NCBI RefSeq assembly: GCF_024198255.1
Contig: NZ_JAJVKW010000016.1
Location: 1-64,000, forward strand
Direction: 5' to 3'
Source: Myxococcus guangdongensis
GTDB lineage: Bacteria; Myxococcota; Myxococcia; Myxococcales; Myxococcaceae
Length of the DNA stretch: 64,000 nucleotides
The position numbers were made by a program, and so were the translations under genes. Of this stretch, positions 1 through 8,774 are shown piece after piece. Within the stretch, counting starts at the first letter, position 1, and each line of letters begins with the position of its first letter. The notes below the pieces were generated by a model. The model had not been told where the DNA came from. It saw only the letters and a program-made list of their open reading frames with translations, and did no database searches.

Positions 1-1
1 C

Positions 2-112
2 GCTCTCCTACGGCTTTTCATGGAGGAGGTTCTCTCGGAAGTGCGAACGCTCGACATCCACCGAGAGGACTCCTTCCGTAGATTGGTCCCGCTACTCCCA
101 TCGGGTCCGTAA
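2..112 (+). CDS. C-terminal fragment of an unidentified protein, cut by the window edge
   Basis: An open frame enters from the left edge and runs 36 codons to TAA at 110-112. The tail is amphipathic and charged (RLFMEEVLSEVRTLD near its start). No family can be named from so short a piece. It lies 39 nt before the next gene on the same strand and shares its lower GC, so the two may be co-transcribed. The frame choice rests only on the stop position and the amino-acid composition, so this is a weak call. Confidence 0.35.
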   Translation, partial: ALLRLFMEEVLSEVRTLDIHREDSFRRLVPLLPSGP

Positions 113-151
113 AGGGATCGCCGATGACGATCGTTGGTTTAGGTACAGGGC

Positions 152-1066
152 ATGGCGACTGACTTCTCCCTCCCCACGAAAGAAGAGTTCTGCTCTCGAG
201 TCGAGCGAGGGCTTGCTAATTATCCTGCATTGGCCGCTTGCGTACCGCGGGGGTATGTCGAACTACTCTCCGCTCAGAGGAACATTGATTTCGAGGCCGT
301 GCGTACGAGCCGGTATCTCCATAATACCACGTTGCCTCTGTCGCTGTATTTGATTGGAGCGGCTGAGGAGGTCTTTCTGAGCCTCCCTCGCAGGGTGGGG
401 TGTTATCGTGAAATCTTCATCAGGCAGTTGATGGGAGCGCAGGAACTCGCGCGACAGTTGCTCGGGTTTGTTGAGCGGTTCTTGGTGACATTCGAATCAA
501 CGCCTGGGCGGAGGAATGTCGTCTCTCCACTATGGAATGCAGGCCTGGATCGCAACGATCCGATTTTCTGGTCTGTAGTTGCCCACTCGGTTCGAGCCTG
601 GGACCTCCACTTGGCGGGGGCCCGCATTCTCGGGTTCGAAGTGCGCACTGGCACTAGAGACCGAACGGCTGACATTCACTACATGCTCAGTGGTCAAGAG
701 GTCTTCCTGGATATCGAAATGTGGCACGGCGCCGAACCTCGACGGACGTCACAGTTTCGAGAGGAAGTTTCAAATCGAATCAGAAGGAAAGTTGAGTACA
801 AGTTCGCATCGCTGGTGCCCCATGCAGTGGGGGTCATCGAGGAGTGCTGCTTCCCGACGCTGGGCTCGTTCGCTGAACTCAATGACGACCGCTCGCTTCT
901 TGAACCTGTGTTCTTCGACGACATGCCGCGATGTGGTGGCGGGCTGTCGCTTATCGTGGGTATTGCTGACCCCAGTGGACAGCTTCAAGGTGTTCAATTC
1001 GTGACCAGGAAGTCGCCGTTGATCCCAAGACTCGTAACGAGCTTGACTACCGCTGCTCGGCTCTGA
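152..1066 (+). CDS. Hypothetical protein, low GC, possible PD-(D/E)XK-like fold
   Basis: A 304-residue protein with no recognised family, no signal peptide and no clear membrane segment. Base composition is visibly lower in GC than every other gene here, with many A/T third positions, which suggests recent acquisition. Residues ~165-200 read as a Gly-Phe-Glu-Val strand, then ADIHYML, then a GQEVFLDIEMW strand. That order resembles the core of PD-(D/E)XK nucleases (D, then D/E-x-hydrophobic), but the catalytic Lys is absent (Glu-Met-Trp instead). A basic helix RRKVEYK follows. The fold assignment is my inference; an inactive nuclease fold or an immunity/accessory protein are both possible. The ATG at 152 has only a weak ribosome site. 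Confidence 0.65.
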   Translation: MATDFSLPTKEEFCSRVERGLANYPALAACVPRGYVELLSAQRNIDFEAVRTSRYLHNTTLPLSLYLIGAAEEVFLSLPRRVGCYREIFIRQLMGAQELARQLLGFVERFLVTFESTPGRRNVVSPLWNAGLDRNDPIFWSVVAHSVRAWDLHLAGARILGFEVRTGTRDRTADIHYMLSGQEVFLDIEMWHGAEPRRTSQFREEVSNRIRRKVEYKFASLVPHAVGVIEECCFPTLGSFAELNDDRSLLEPVFFDDMPRCGGGLSLIVGIADPSGQLQGVQFVTRKSPLIPRLVTSLTTAARL

Positions 1067-1147
1067 GCCTGCCTGAATTCGTTAGAGAACCGTGAGCGGT
1101 CTGCATAGGGTGCGGCCCCGAGTTTCCCTCGTCGGAGCTCTCGCGCC

Positions 1148-2692
1148 ATGACCCTCTTCACCCGACGTACCGTCCTCCAGGGGCTCGCCATCACCGCCGC
1201 GGGCTGTGCCTCGAAGCGCCCCCGCCTCGCGCCTCGCTTCGGGCCGTCACTGCCCCTGGGCGCCCAACTGGGCGATGTGCGCTCCGGGGCCGTCAGCGTC
1301 TGGGGCAAGGCGGAGCGGGCCTCCCGGCTCATGGTGGAGTGGAGCGAGGACCCACGCTTCACCCGGGCCGTCCACCGGGTCGAGGGCGGACGGCTCACGG
1401 CCCAGACGGACTTCACCGGCGTGGTGGACCTCACGGGGCTGCCCCCGGGACGCGAGATCTTCGTGCGGGTGTTCGCGGAGGACGGCGGCGCCACGGGGGA
1501 GCCGTGGACGGGGCGCTTCCTGTCGGCCTCGGACACCGCTCGGGACCTCTCGTTTGCATGGAGCGCGGATGTCTGCGGGCAGGGGTGGGGCATCAACCCG
1601 GAGTGGGGCGGGTATCGCGGCTTCGCGGCCCTGCGCGCGCTGAAGCCGGACTTCTTCCTGCACGTCGGCGACGTCATCTACGCGGACAACCCGCTGCTGC
1701 CCGAGGTGACGCTCCCGGATGGGCGCGTGTGGCGCAACGTCGTCACGCCCGCGAAGTCCAAGGTCGCCGAGACGCTCGAGGAGCTGCGCGGGAACTTCGC
1801 CTACAACTTCCTCGACGAGTCCCTGCGGGCCTTCGCTCGCGAGGTGCCCATCGCGTACCAGTGGGACGACCACGAGGTGCGCAACAACTGGTACCCGGGT
1901 CGCTCCATGGCGGACGACCCGCGCTACACGCAGGTCGCCGATGACGGCGTGCTCGGCGCACGGGCGCGTCAGGCGTTCTTCGAATACTCACCGGTAGGAG
2001 GCGCCGCGCGCGCCGAGGGGCGCATCCACCGTCAGCTCTCGCAGGGCCCGCTGCTGGATGTCTTCATCCCCGACGTGCGTGCCTTCCGCGGGCCGAACAC
2101 GCTCAACCGCCAGACGCAGCCAGGCCCGGAGACGTCCTTCCTGGGGCGCGCGCAGCTCGACGGGCTCAAGCAGGCGCTGGCGTCATCGCGTGCGACGTGG
2201 AAGGTGATTGCGACCAGCATGCCGCTGGGGCTCGTCGTGCCCGCGGAGAAGACGCCGGACGGCCCGCTGATGGAGGCCTGGGCGAACGGTCCGGGCGAGC
2301 CGATGGGCCGTGAGCTGGAGCTGGCGGAGCTGCTCTCGTTCCTGAAGGAGCGGCAGGTGCGCAACGTGGTGTTCCTCACCGCGGACGTGCACTACCCGGC
2401 GATGCACCACTTCCACCCGGACCGGGCGCGCTTCCGGGACTTCGACCCGTTCTGGGAGTTCGTCGCCGGGCCGCTCAACGCGGGGACGTTCGGCCCGAGC
2501 CCGCTCGACGAGACCTTCGGCCCCGAGGTGAAGTGGCAGAAGCCGGCCACGGTGATGAACGCGGCGCCGTGGGAGGGACAGCAGTACTTCGGCAGCGTCC
2601 GCATCCAGGGCTCGTCCGGAGTGATGACCGTGGCCATCCACGACCTCACGGGCAAGGCCCTGCATCAGGTGGAGCTGGAGCCGCGTCGATGA
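1148..2692 (+). CDS. phoD: PhoD-like alkaline phosphatase / phosphodiesterase, Tat-exported
   Basis: A 514-residue PhoD family metallophosphatase that should release phosphate from phosphomono- or diesters outside the cytoplasm. The N-terminus has a twin-arginine motif (TRRTVLQGL, residues 5-13), a hydrophobic stretch and a lipobox-like AAGC near residue 19, so it is probably Tat-exported and perhaps lipidated. A PhoD N-terminal Ig-like domain (~35-130) precedes the catalytic domain. Metal-site motifs are visible: HVGDVIYAD, QWDDHEVRNNW and FLTADVHYPAMHH. Length is normal for the family. The stop overlaps the ATG of the next gene (ATGA), so the two are translationally coupled. No Pho box was identified. 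Confidence 0.88.
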   Translation: MTLFTRRTVLQGLAITAAGCASKRPRLAPRFGPSLPLGAQLGDVRSGAVSVWGKAERASRLMVEWSEDPRFTRAVHRVEGGRLTAQTDFTGVVDLTGLPPGREIFVRVFAEDGGATGEPWTGRFLSASDTARDLSFAWSADVCGQGWGINPEWGGYRGFAALRALKPDFFLHVGDVIYADNPLLPEVTLPDGRVWRNVVTPAKSKVAETLEELRGNFAYNFLDESLRAFAREVPIAYQWDDHEVRNNWYPGRSMADDPRYTQVADDGVLGARARQAFFEYSPVGGAARAEGRIHRQLSQGPLLDVFIPDVRAFRGPNTLNRQTQPGPETSFLGRAQLDGLKQALASSRATWKVIATSMPLGLVVPAEKTPDGPLMEAWANGPGEPMGRELELAELLSFLKERQVRNVVFLTADVHYPAMHHFHPDRARFRDFDPFWEFVAGPLNAGTFGPSPLDETFGPEVKWQKPATVMNAAPWEGQQYFGSVRIQGSSGVMTVAIHDLTGKALHQVELEPRR

Positions 2693-3126
2693 CGTTGCTG
2701 GTCATCGTGTTCTCGCTCGGGGCGGCGGCGTTGAGCTGGCACCTGCTGACGACTCGGCGCTCCCTGCCGGTCCCGTCCCTCGGGACGTGTGCTCGCTGTG
2801 GGAAGGCGCGCGAGCTGCTCGACGAGGAGCTGGATGACCTTCACCTCGACGCGGAGCAGCGGCGCCACGAGCAGAGCGGGGCGGTGGACTATCACGTCTG
2901 GTGGTGCGGCGCGTGCGAGGAGGGCGTGGTGGTGCGCAACACCGCCTTCCAGCAGACCTGGAGCCCCTGCACCGCCTGTGGCGCTCGCGCGAGCTACGGC
3001 GTGCACACCGTCGTCCACGCCACCGAGCGCAAGGGTGGAGAGCTCCGGGTCGAGGTGACGTGTCCGGGCTGTGGCCATGTCGAGCGCCACCGCCGCTACA
3101 CGCCGCGCGTGCCTCCACCGGGGTGA
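2689..3126 (+). CDS. Small membrane-anchored zinc-ribbon protein
   Basis: A 145-residue protein starting at the ATG that overlaps the PhoD stop. It has an N-terminal hydrophobic segment (residues 2-20) and then a soluble domain with CxxC pairs: CARC (~33), CGAC (~73), CTAC (~95) and CPGC (~128). Two four-cysteine zinc sites are the likely arrangement. It resembles the zinc-ribbon region found beside TPM-domain proteins, but no TPM domain is present. Function is unknown. Coupling to the phosphatase gene suggests a shared transcript but not necessarily a shared pathway. Confidence 0.72.
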   Translation: MTLLVIVFSLGAAALSWHLLTTRRSLPVPSLGTCARCGKARELLDEELDDLHLDAEQRRHEQSGAVDYHVWWCGACEEGVVVRNTAFQQTWSPCTACGARASYGVHTVVHATERKGGELRVEVTCPGCGHVERHRRYTPRVPPPG

Positions 3127-3127
3127 C

Positions 3128-4324
3128 TCACGTCGTGAGCACGAGCTTCACGAGCTCGGGAGGACTGCCCACGCGCATGGGCGGACCCCAGAAGCCGCAG
3201 CCCCGGCTCACGTAGATGTGCGAGTCCTGGTGGCGGTACAGGCCGGCCACGTGCTCCCAGGCGAAGTTGATGAGCAGCGTCATGGGCACGAGCTGCCCGC
3301 CGTGCGTGTGGCCCGAAATCTGGAGGTCCATCCCTCGCTCCGCGGCCACCTTGAAGTTCGCGGGCTGGTGCGCGAGCAACACCGCCGCCCGCTCCGGGTC
3401 TCGCCCCTGGAGCGCGAGGTCCAGGTCGTAGCCCTTCTGGTTGCGCCGCTTCCAGCCGCTCCAGTCATCCACGCCGACCAGGTCGAGCGATGCGCCCGCG
3501 TCACCGATGCGCACGTGGCGGTTGCGCAGCGACTGGATGTCGAGCGACTGGAGGAAGGTGGTCCACTCCACGTCCCCCGAGTAGTAGTCGTGATTGCCGG
3601 TGACGAAGTAGCTGCCGTAGCGCGAGCGCAGGTCCCGCAGCGCCGCGACGGAGGGGCCCAGCGTGGGGACGTCTCCGTCCACCAGGTCGCCGGTGATGGC
3701 GAAGAGGTCTGGCTTCAGCGCGTTGGCCTGGCGCACCAGCTCGTCCATGAAGCGGCGCTGGATGAACGGGCCCACGTGGATGTCCGTGAGCTGCACGATG
3801 CTGAGCCCGTCGAGCGCGCGAGGCAGCTTGGGAATCCGGATGGCGATCTCGGTGACCATCGGTGGCGCGAAGGCTCGCCAGTGGCCGTAGGACGCGAGGC
3901 CTCCGCCCGCGAGCGCCGCGCCTCCCGCCAGCGCGCGCCCGAGGAACTTCCGACGCTCCGGGTCGATGACCTCTTCCAAAGGGACCGCGAGGGGCGTGGC
4001 CCGGCGCTGCCGGAGGCGGCGACCCAACGCGATGAACGCGCGGGTGAGGTCCATGGCACCCAGGGCCAGCACGAGGCAGAGCGCCACGCCCATCCACGAG
4101 TACGTGGCCACCGTGACGGCGCGCTCGAGCTGCTCGGGGATGGCGTCCAGGAGCGTGCGTCGCAGGCCCAGCAGCAGCGTGAGCAGGCCCAGGACGAGCA
4201 TGGCCACGAGGCGGCCGACGCGGCCCTGCACCAGCTCACGCACCAGTCGCCGGTAGAGATACAGGTGGCCCAGCACCGCGCCGAGGCCGATGAGCATCGA
4301 GAAGGAGGAGAACCGGAACGGCAT
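3128..4324 (-). CDS. Membrane-anchored metallophosphoesterase (YkuE/YaeI-like)
   Basis: A 398-residue calcineurin-like phosphoesterase. The start was set at the ATG at 4324, where a membrane N-terminus begins; the frame is open further upstream but that part is not protein-like. The first ~110 residues hold three hydrophobic segments. A twin-arginine-like stretch (ERRKFLGRALAGG) with a fourth hydrophobic segment follows. The catalytic domain (~165-398) has all the metal motifs: TDIHVG, GDLVDGD, GNHDYY, HQP and SGHTHGGQ, ending with the typical SRGCGFWGPP. In B. subtilis YkuE the related domain is Tat-exported and cell-wall associated, so an extracytoplasmic site is likely here. Substrate is unknown. 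It is convergent with the preceding gene pair, 1 nt from its stop. Confidence 0.88.
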   Translation of the reverse strand: MPFRFSSFSMLIGLGAVLGHLYLYRRLVRELVQGRVGRLVAMLVLGLLTLLLGLRRTLLDAIPEQLERAVTVATYSWMGVALCLVLALGAMDLTRAFIALGRRLRQRRATPLAVPLEEVIDPERRKFLGRALAGGAALAGGGLASYGHWRAFAPPMVTEIAIRIPKLPRALDGLSIVQLTDIHVGPFIQRRFMDELVRQANALKPDLFAITGDLVDGDVPTLGPSVAALRDLRSRYGSYFVTGNHDYYSGDVEWTTFLQSLDIQSLRNRHVRIGDAGASLDLVGVDDWSGWKRRNQKGYDLDLALQGRDPERAAVLLAHQPANFKVAAERGMDLQISGHTHGGQLVPMTLLINFAWEHVAGLYRHQDSHIYVSRGCGFWGPPMRVGSPPELVKLVLTT

Positions 4325-4500
4325 GGGGATGAGCCCGGGCTGAGAGCGGACGGGAAGGGTAACACGCGGCGTCGGGCCCGGCCGTGTCCCGGAGATTGAA
4401 CACTGCGAGTGACACGCGGCGGCCGAGAACCGGCCAGGCGCGCTCCAGGCGGGTAGATTCCCTGGCCGTGACAGCAGGCGAGCTTCGGGAGGGGACACAC

Positions 4501-5271
4501 ATGGACAAGGTCATCGTCATCACGGGGGCGAGTGGAGGAATCGGCGCGGAGCTGGCGCGGGTGGCGGGCGCGCGTGGGGCGAAGCTGGTGCTGGCGGCCC
4601 GTCGCAAGGACGCGTTGGAGACGGTGGCGACCCGCTCCGGCCGCGACTCGCTGGCGGTCGTCACCGACGTCACGTCCCGCGCGCAGGTGGAGAAGCTGCG
4701 CGACGCGGCGCTCGAGCGCTTCGGTCATATCGACGTCTGGGTGAACAACGCGGGGCGCGGCATCACCCGCTCCGTGGCGGAGCTCACCGACGAGGACCTG
4801 GACGAGATGTGGCGCGCCAACGTCAACAGCGCGCTCTACGGGATGCAGGCCGTCCTGCCGCACTTCCAGGCGCGCAACGCCGGGCAGATCCTCAACGTCT
4901 CCAGCACGCTGGGGCGACTGCCCGTCGTGCCCCATCGCTCCGCGTACAGCGCCGCCAAGCACGCGCTGAACGCGCTGAGCGCCTGTCTGCGTCAGGACCT
5001 GCACAAGTCTCATCCCGGCATCCACGTCACGGTGGTGATGCCGGGCGTGGTGGCCACGGAGTTCGGGACGAACGCGCTGGGAGGTGGACCGGACTCGCGC
5101 ATGCTGCCCGGCGCGCAGCGTGTGGAGGAGGCCGTGGAGGTCATCCTCGACGCCATCGCGCATCCCCGTCCGGAGGTCTTCACGCGGCCCGCGGCGCAGC
5201 AGGAGGTGGAGCGCTACTACCGCGACGTCGCCGCCTACGAGTTGGATTCGGGCGCTCGCCCCGGACGTTGA
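4501..5271 (+). CDS. Short-chain dehydrogenase/reductase (SDR)
   Basis: A 256-residue classical SDR oxidoreductase using NAD(P)H. The N-terminal glycine motif TGASGGIG (residues 8-15) binds the cofactor. NNAG at ~83 is the usual structural motif, and a catalytic Ser plus YSAAK give the Tyr-Lys pair. An Arg-Arg dipeptide after the second strand favours NADP(H). The ATG at 4501 was chosen because the Rossmann strand starts immediately after it and a GGGAGGGG-type ribosome site precedes it; a longer upstream frame was rejected. Substrate cannot be told from sequence. It is a single gene ending at a strong hairpin shared with the convergent efflux operon. Confidence 0.88.
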   Translation: MDKVIVITGASGGIGAELARVAGARGAKLVLAARRKDALETVATRSGRDSLAVVTDVTSRAQVEKLRDAALERFGHIDVWVNNAGRGITRSVAELTDEDLDEMWRANVNSALYGMQAVLPHFQARNAGQILNVSSTLGRLPVVPHRSAYSAAKHALNALSACLRQDLHKSHPGIHVTVVMPGVVATEFGTNALGGGPDSRMLPGAQRVEEAVEVILDAIAHPRPEVFTRPAAQQEVERYYRDVAAYELDSGARPGR

Positions 5272-5278
5272 GCGCGCG

Positions 5279-5305
5279 CGGCCCGGGAGCACACCTCCCG
5301 GGCCG
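5279..5305. terminator. Bidirectional hairpin terminator between convergent operons
   Basis: Perfect 11-bp GC-rich stem (CGGCCCGGGAG pairing with CTCCCGGGCCG) with a 5-nt CACAC loop. It sits 7 nt after the SDR stop and 10 nt beyond the end of the efflux operon on the other strand. There is no U-tract, which is common in this GC range. The position between two converging genes fits a shared terminator. Confidence 0.75.
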
Positions 5306-5314
5306 GACGCGGCG

Positions 5315-6520
5315 TCACTCGTAGCGCAGCGACTCGATGGGCGCGAGGCTCGCGGCGCGGCGCGCGGGCCAGATGCCGAAGAACACGCCGACGGTGGCCG
5401 AGAAGGCGATGGCCAGGACGATGGCCTCGGGCGCCACCACCATCGTCCATCCCATGAGCTTCTGCAGCAGCGCGGCGCCGCCCACGCCCAGCGCCAGGCC
5501 CAGCGTTCCACCCGCGAGGCAGAGCACCAGCGACTCGACCAGGAACTGCAGCAGGATGTCCGTCCCGGTGGCGCCCAGCGCCTTGCGCAGGCCGATCTCT
5601 CGCGTCCGCTCCGTCACCGAGACGAGCATGATGTTCATGATGCCGATGCCGCCCACCAGCAGGGAGATGGCGGCGATGCCCGCCAGCAGCAGCGAGAAGG
5701 TCTGCGTCGTCTCCTGCACCGTCGCCAGCAGCGACGCCTGGTCGCGGATGTTGAAGTCCGCCTGCTCCTCGGGGCGCAGCCGGTGCTCGCGGCGCAGCTT
5801 GAGGTCGATCTCCGCCATCGCGTCCTCCATGGCGCCTTCGCCCGCGGCCTGCACGGCGATGGAGCGGATGCGGTTGCTGCCCATCACCCGGAACTGCGCG
5901 GTGGCCAGCGGGATGTAGAGGCTCTCATCCGGGTTGGAGAAGCCCTGCGAGCCCTTCTCGGCCAGCACGCCGATGACCTCGAAGGGGATGCCGCGGATGC
6001 GAATCGTCTCGCCCACCAGCGCGGAGGAGTCCCGCAGCCCCAGCTGTCCGGCCGCCAGCGCGCCGAGCACCACCACGCGGCGCCGGCCCTTGTCCTCCGC
6101 GTCGGTGAAGAGCCGCCCCGAGACGATGTTCGACTCGTTGATGTTGAAGTACGCCGGCCACGTGCCGACCACGGACAGGTTCGCGTTGCCCGCGCCGTAC
6201 TCCACCTGGAAGCGCGACTCGATCTCCGGCGCCACGTTCTGGAGGTGCTTGGGGTTGGCGCGCAGCGCCTCCGCGTCGTCGATGGTCATGGTGGCCTGAC
6301 CTCGGCCGAGACCGCCGGAGAAGGACTGTCCGGGGCGCACCGTGAGGACGTTCGTCCCCAGCGTCTTGAGCCGCTGCTCCACCGAGCGCTGGGCTCCCTC
6401 GCCCAGCGCCACCATGGTGATGACCGCCGCGATGCCGATGACGATGCCCAACATCGTCAGCAGGGAGCGCAGCTTGTTGGCGAGGACCGCGTCGAACGCG
6501 ACCCGGATGATTTCTCCCAT
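5315..6520 (-). CDS. MacB-like ABC transporter permease
   Basis: A 401-residue permease of the MacB/LolCDE-type mechanotransmission family. TM1 lies at ~18-40 (LTMLGIVIGIAAVITMV). A large periplasmic MacB_PCD domain spans ~45-260, and the FtsX domain with three more TMs covers ~270-395 (the [10 protein letters not shown] motif begins TM2, followed by the ERTREIGLRKALGA coupling helix). Unlike E. coli MacB it has no fused ATPase; the ATPase is a separate gene upstream. It is last in the minus-strand operon, 27 nt after the adaptor gene. It should power extrusion of a periplasmic substrate through the adaptor and TolC. Confidence 0.9.
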   Translation of the reverse strand: MGEIIRVAFDAVLANKLRSLLTMLGIVIGIAAVITMVALGEGAQRSVEQRLKTLGTNVLTVRPGQSFSGGLGRGQATMTIDDAEALRANPKHLQNVAPEIESRFQVEYGAGNANLSVVGTWPAYFNINESNIVSGRLFTDAEDKGRRRVVVLGALAAGQLGLRDSSALVGETIRIRGIPFEVIGVLAEKGSQGFSNPDESLYIPLATAQFRVMGSNRIRSIAVQAAGEGAMEDAMAEIDLKLRREHRLRPEEQADFNIRDQASLLATVQETTQTFSLLLAGIAAISLLVGGIGIMNIMLVSVTERTREIGLRKALGATGTDILLQFLVESLVLCLAGGTLGLALGVGGAALLQKLMGWTMVVAPEAIVLAIAFSATVGVFFGIWPARRAASLAPIESLRYE

Positions 6521-6547
6521 GACCTGTCCTCCTCCTCCTGCCGCCGA

Positions 6548-7978
6548 CTACCGTCCGCCGCGCATTCCGCCGCCGCCCGCGCCCGGAATCATCCCGGCCG
6601 ACTGACGCATGCGCTCCGAGCGCTGCTGCTGTTGCTGCTGGAGCTGCGCCACCGACACGAGCATCACCTGGTCACCCTCCGTCAGGCCGCTCAGCACCTC
6701 GGAGCTCTCCCAGTCGCTCAGCCCCAGCGTGACCCGGCGCGGCTCCGGTCCGTTCGGCCCCTTCACGAAGACGATTCCCGGCCGCGTGTCGCCCGTGCCC
6801 TGACGGCCCTCGCGTCCACCGCCCCGGTTGCGACGGCCTCCGCCCTCCGCGCCCGGCTCCGCGGCCTGCGCGCGCACGTTCACCGGCGTCGCTCCAGCCG
6901 GGGCCACCGCGCCCTTGTCCGCCGCGCCCTCGGGACGCGGGGCCGCGTCACCGCCCGGCGCCCCCGCGTTGCCGCTGCCGCCCGTCGGCCGCATCAGCGA
7001 TCGCACGGACTCCTCGGTCAGCCCCACCGCGAGCGCCGCGGCGCGGGCGTCCCGCAGGCCCACGACGGCGGAGTTGGGGACGGTGATGGCGTCCCGCCGG
7101 CGCGAGATCTCAATCGCCACCTCCGCGTTCATGCCCGGCCGCAGCAGGCCCTCGGGGTTGTCCAGGCGCACCAGCACCGGGAAGAGGGTGACGTTCTGCT
7201 CCACCAGCGCCTGCGGTTCGATCTTCACGACCTCGCCGATGAACGTCCGGCCCGGGTAGGCCTCCATCGTCACGCGCGCCTTGAGGCCCGCCTTGAGCTG
7301 GCCCACGTCCGTCTCGTCCACCTTGGCGCGCACCTGCATCACCGACAGGTCCGCCATCTTGAACAGCGTGTTGCCGCCGGACACGTTGGAGATGGCCGAG
7401 GCGATGATCTGCCCGGGTTGAATCTGCCGCTCCAGCAGCGTGCCGGAGCTGGGCGCGCGGATGGTGACGTCCCGGCTGCGCTCCTTGGCGAGCTGGAGGT
7501 TCGTCTCCGCGCGCACCTTGGCCGCCCGCGCCGTGGCGAACGCGTCGATGGCGGACTCGTACTCCTGCTGGGTGACGTAGCCGGACTGCCGCAGCGACTC
7601 CATGCGCTGACGCTGGGCGTCCGTCGTGTTCAGCCGCACCCGCGCGGACTCCAGGTCCGCCTGGGCCTGCTCGAGCGCGTTCTGCACGTCGCGCGGGTCG
7701 ATCTCCGCCAAGAGCGCGTCCTTCTCCACCTTGTCGCCGGTGTCGAAGAGCACGCGGAGCACCTCGCCGGAGGCCCTGGACTTCACCTCCACCACGCGCA
7801 GGGGCTCCACCAGGCCCGCGGACTCCGCGACGACCTCCATGTCCCGGCGCTCCACGACGGCCACCGCCGCCGAGCGCTCGGGCGCCTTCGGCTGGGTTCC
7901 CTGCTGGGTGGCGTACACGCCCGCGCCAATCAGCACCGCCGCGACACCCGTGATGACCACCTTCTTCACCTTGCTCAC
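6548..7978 (-). CDS. MacA-like periplasmic adaptor (HlyD/RND-type MFP)
   Basis: A 476-residue membrane fusion protein linking the inner-membrane permease to TolC. The start is the GTG at 7978, which has GGAGG at 5 nt spacing; an ATG four codons upstream lies inside that ribosome site. There is one N-terminal anchor (VVITGVAAVLIGAGVYA), a split lipoyl domain (~50-85 and ~180-205), an alpha-hairpin between them (~95-175) and a beta-barrel domain after ~210. The C-terminus is unusual: an Ala/Gly/Pro/Arg-rich insert at ~330-400 (GGGRRNRGGGREGRQG) and a Gln run with a Gly-rich tail (QQQQQQ, then GAGGGGMRGG). Confidence 0.9.
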   Translation of the reverse strand: MSKVKKVVITGVAAVLIGAGVYATQQGTQPKAPERSAAVAVVERRDMEVVAESAGLVEPLRVVEVKSRASGEVLRVLFDTGDKVEKDALLAEIDPRDVQNALEQAQADLESARVRLNTTDAQRQRMESLRQSGYVTQQEYESAIDAFATARAAKVRAETNLQLAKERSRDVTIRAPSSGTLLERQIQPGQIIASAISNVSGGNTLFKMADLSVMQVRAKVDETDVGQLKAGLKARVTMEAYPGRTFIGEVVKIEPQALVEQNVTLFPVLVRLDNPEGLLRPGMNAEVAIEISRRRDAITVPNSAVVGLRDARAAALAVGLTEESVRSLMRPTGGSGNAGAPGGDAAPRPEGAADKGAVAPAGATPVNVRAQAAEPGAEGGGRRNRGGGREGRQGTGDTRPGIVFVKGPNGPEPRRVTLGLSDWESSEVLSGLTEGDQVMLVSVAQLQQQQQQRSERMRQSAGMIPGAGGGGMRGGR

Positions 7979-8027
7979 GACGACCTCCAAATCTTCGTGG
8001 CCTTCTCCATCTAGGAGACGGACCTGC

Positions 8028-8774
8028 TCAGTTCTTCTTCAGCTCGTCCCGCTCGATGACGCCGTCCTTCAGGAACAGCACCCGCTGCGCGTGCGCCGCG
8101 ATGTCCGACTCGTGCGTGACGAGCATCAGCGTCTGTCCCTGCGAGTGCAGCTCCCCGAAGAGGGCCATGATCTCCTCGCCCGTGCGGCTGTCGAGCGCGC
8201 CCGTGGGCTCGTCCGCGAGCAGCAGCGCGGGCTGCGTCACCAATGCACGTGCAATCGCCACGCGCTGGCGCTGACCGCCGGACAGCTCGTTGGGGCGGTG
8301 GTCCTTGCGGCTGCCCAGGCCCACCTTGTCCAGCATGGCCGCGGCGCGCTCCAGGCGGAGCTTCTTGGGCACGCGCGCGTACACCAGAGGCAGCGCCACG
8401 TTGTCGAGCGCGGACGCGCGGGGCAGCAGGTTGAAGCTCTGGAACACGAAGCCCAGCTCGCGGTTGCGGATGCGCGCCAGCGCGTTCTCCGTCATGCCCG
8501 CCACCGGCTGGCCGTTGAGCCAGTACTGGCCGTCGCTCGGCACGTCCAGGCAGCCGATGAGGTTCATGAAGGTGGACTTGCCCGAGCCGGACGGGCCCAT
8601 GACGGCCACGTACTCGTTGCGGCGGATGATGACGTCCACGCCGCGCAGCGCGCGCACCACCTCCGAGCCCATGGTGTAGTCCTTGCGCAGGCCCTCCGCT
8701 CGGATGACCACGTCCGCGATGTCGCGCGCCTTGTCGGCCGGTGCTCCTGTCGTGTCGTTCATGGGTGTCGTCAC
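8028..8774 (-). CDS. MacB/LolD-type ABC transporter ATPase
   Basis: A 248-residue nucleotide-binding subunit. The GTG at 8774 is preferred: it overlaps the TolC stop (GTGA) and has GGGAGG 5 nt upstream. The alternative ATG at 8762 is 17 nt from that site. All ABC motifs are present: Walker [10 protein letters not shown], the Q-loop [10 protein letters not shown], the signature [15 protein letters not shown], Walker [13 protein letters not shown] and the H-loop THE. The sequence pattern is that of LolD/MacB ATPases serving substrates in the periplasm or membrane. It works with the permease at 5315-6520, with the adaptor gene lying between them. Confidence 0.92.
   Translation of the reverse strand: MTTPMNDTTGAPADKARDIADVVIRAEGLRKDYTMGSEVVRALRGVDVIIRRNEYVAVMGPSGSGKSTFMNLIGCLDVPSDGQYWLNGQPVAGMTENALARIRNRELGFVFQSFNLLPRASALDNVALPLVYARVPKKLRLERAAAMLDKVGLGSRKDHRPNELSGGQRQRVAIARALVTQPALLLADEPTGALDSRTGEEIMALFGELHSQGQTLMLVTHESDIAAHAQRVLFLKDGVIERDELKKN

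Noticed and set aside
5084-8014. Long plus-strand open frame (~976 codons) across the efflux operon
   Set aside because: It is antisense to three clear genes, Arg/His/Ala-rich with no motif, as expected in a GC-rich genome.
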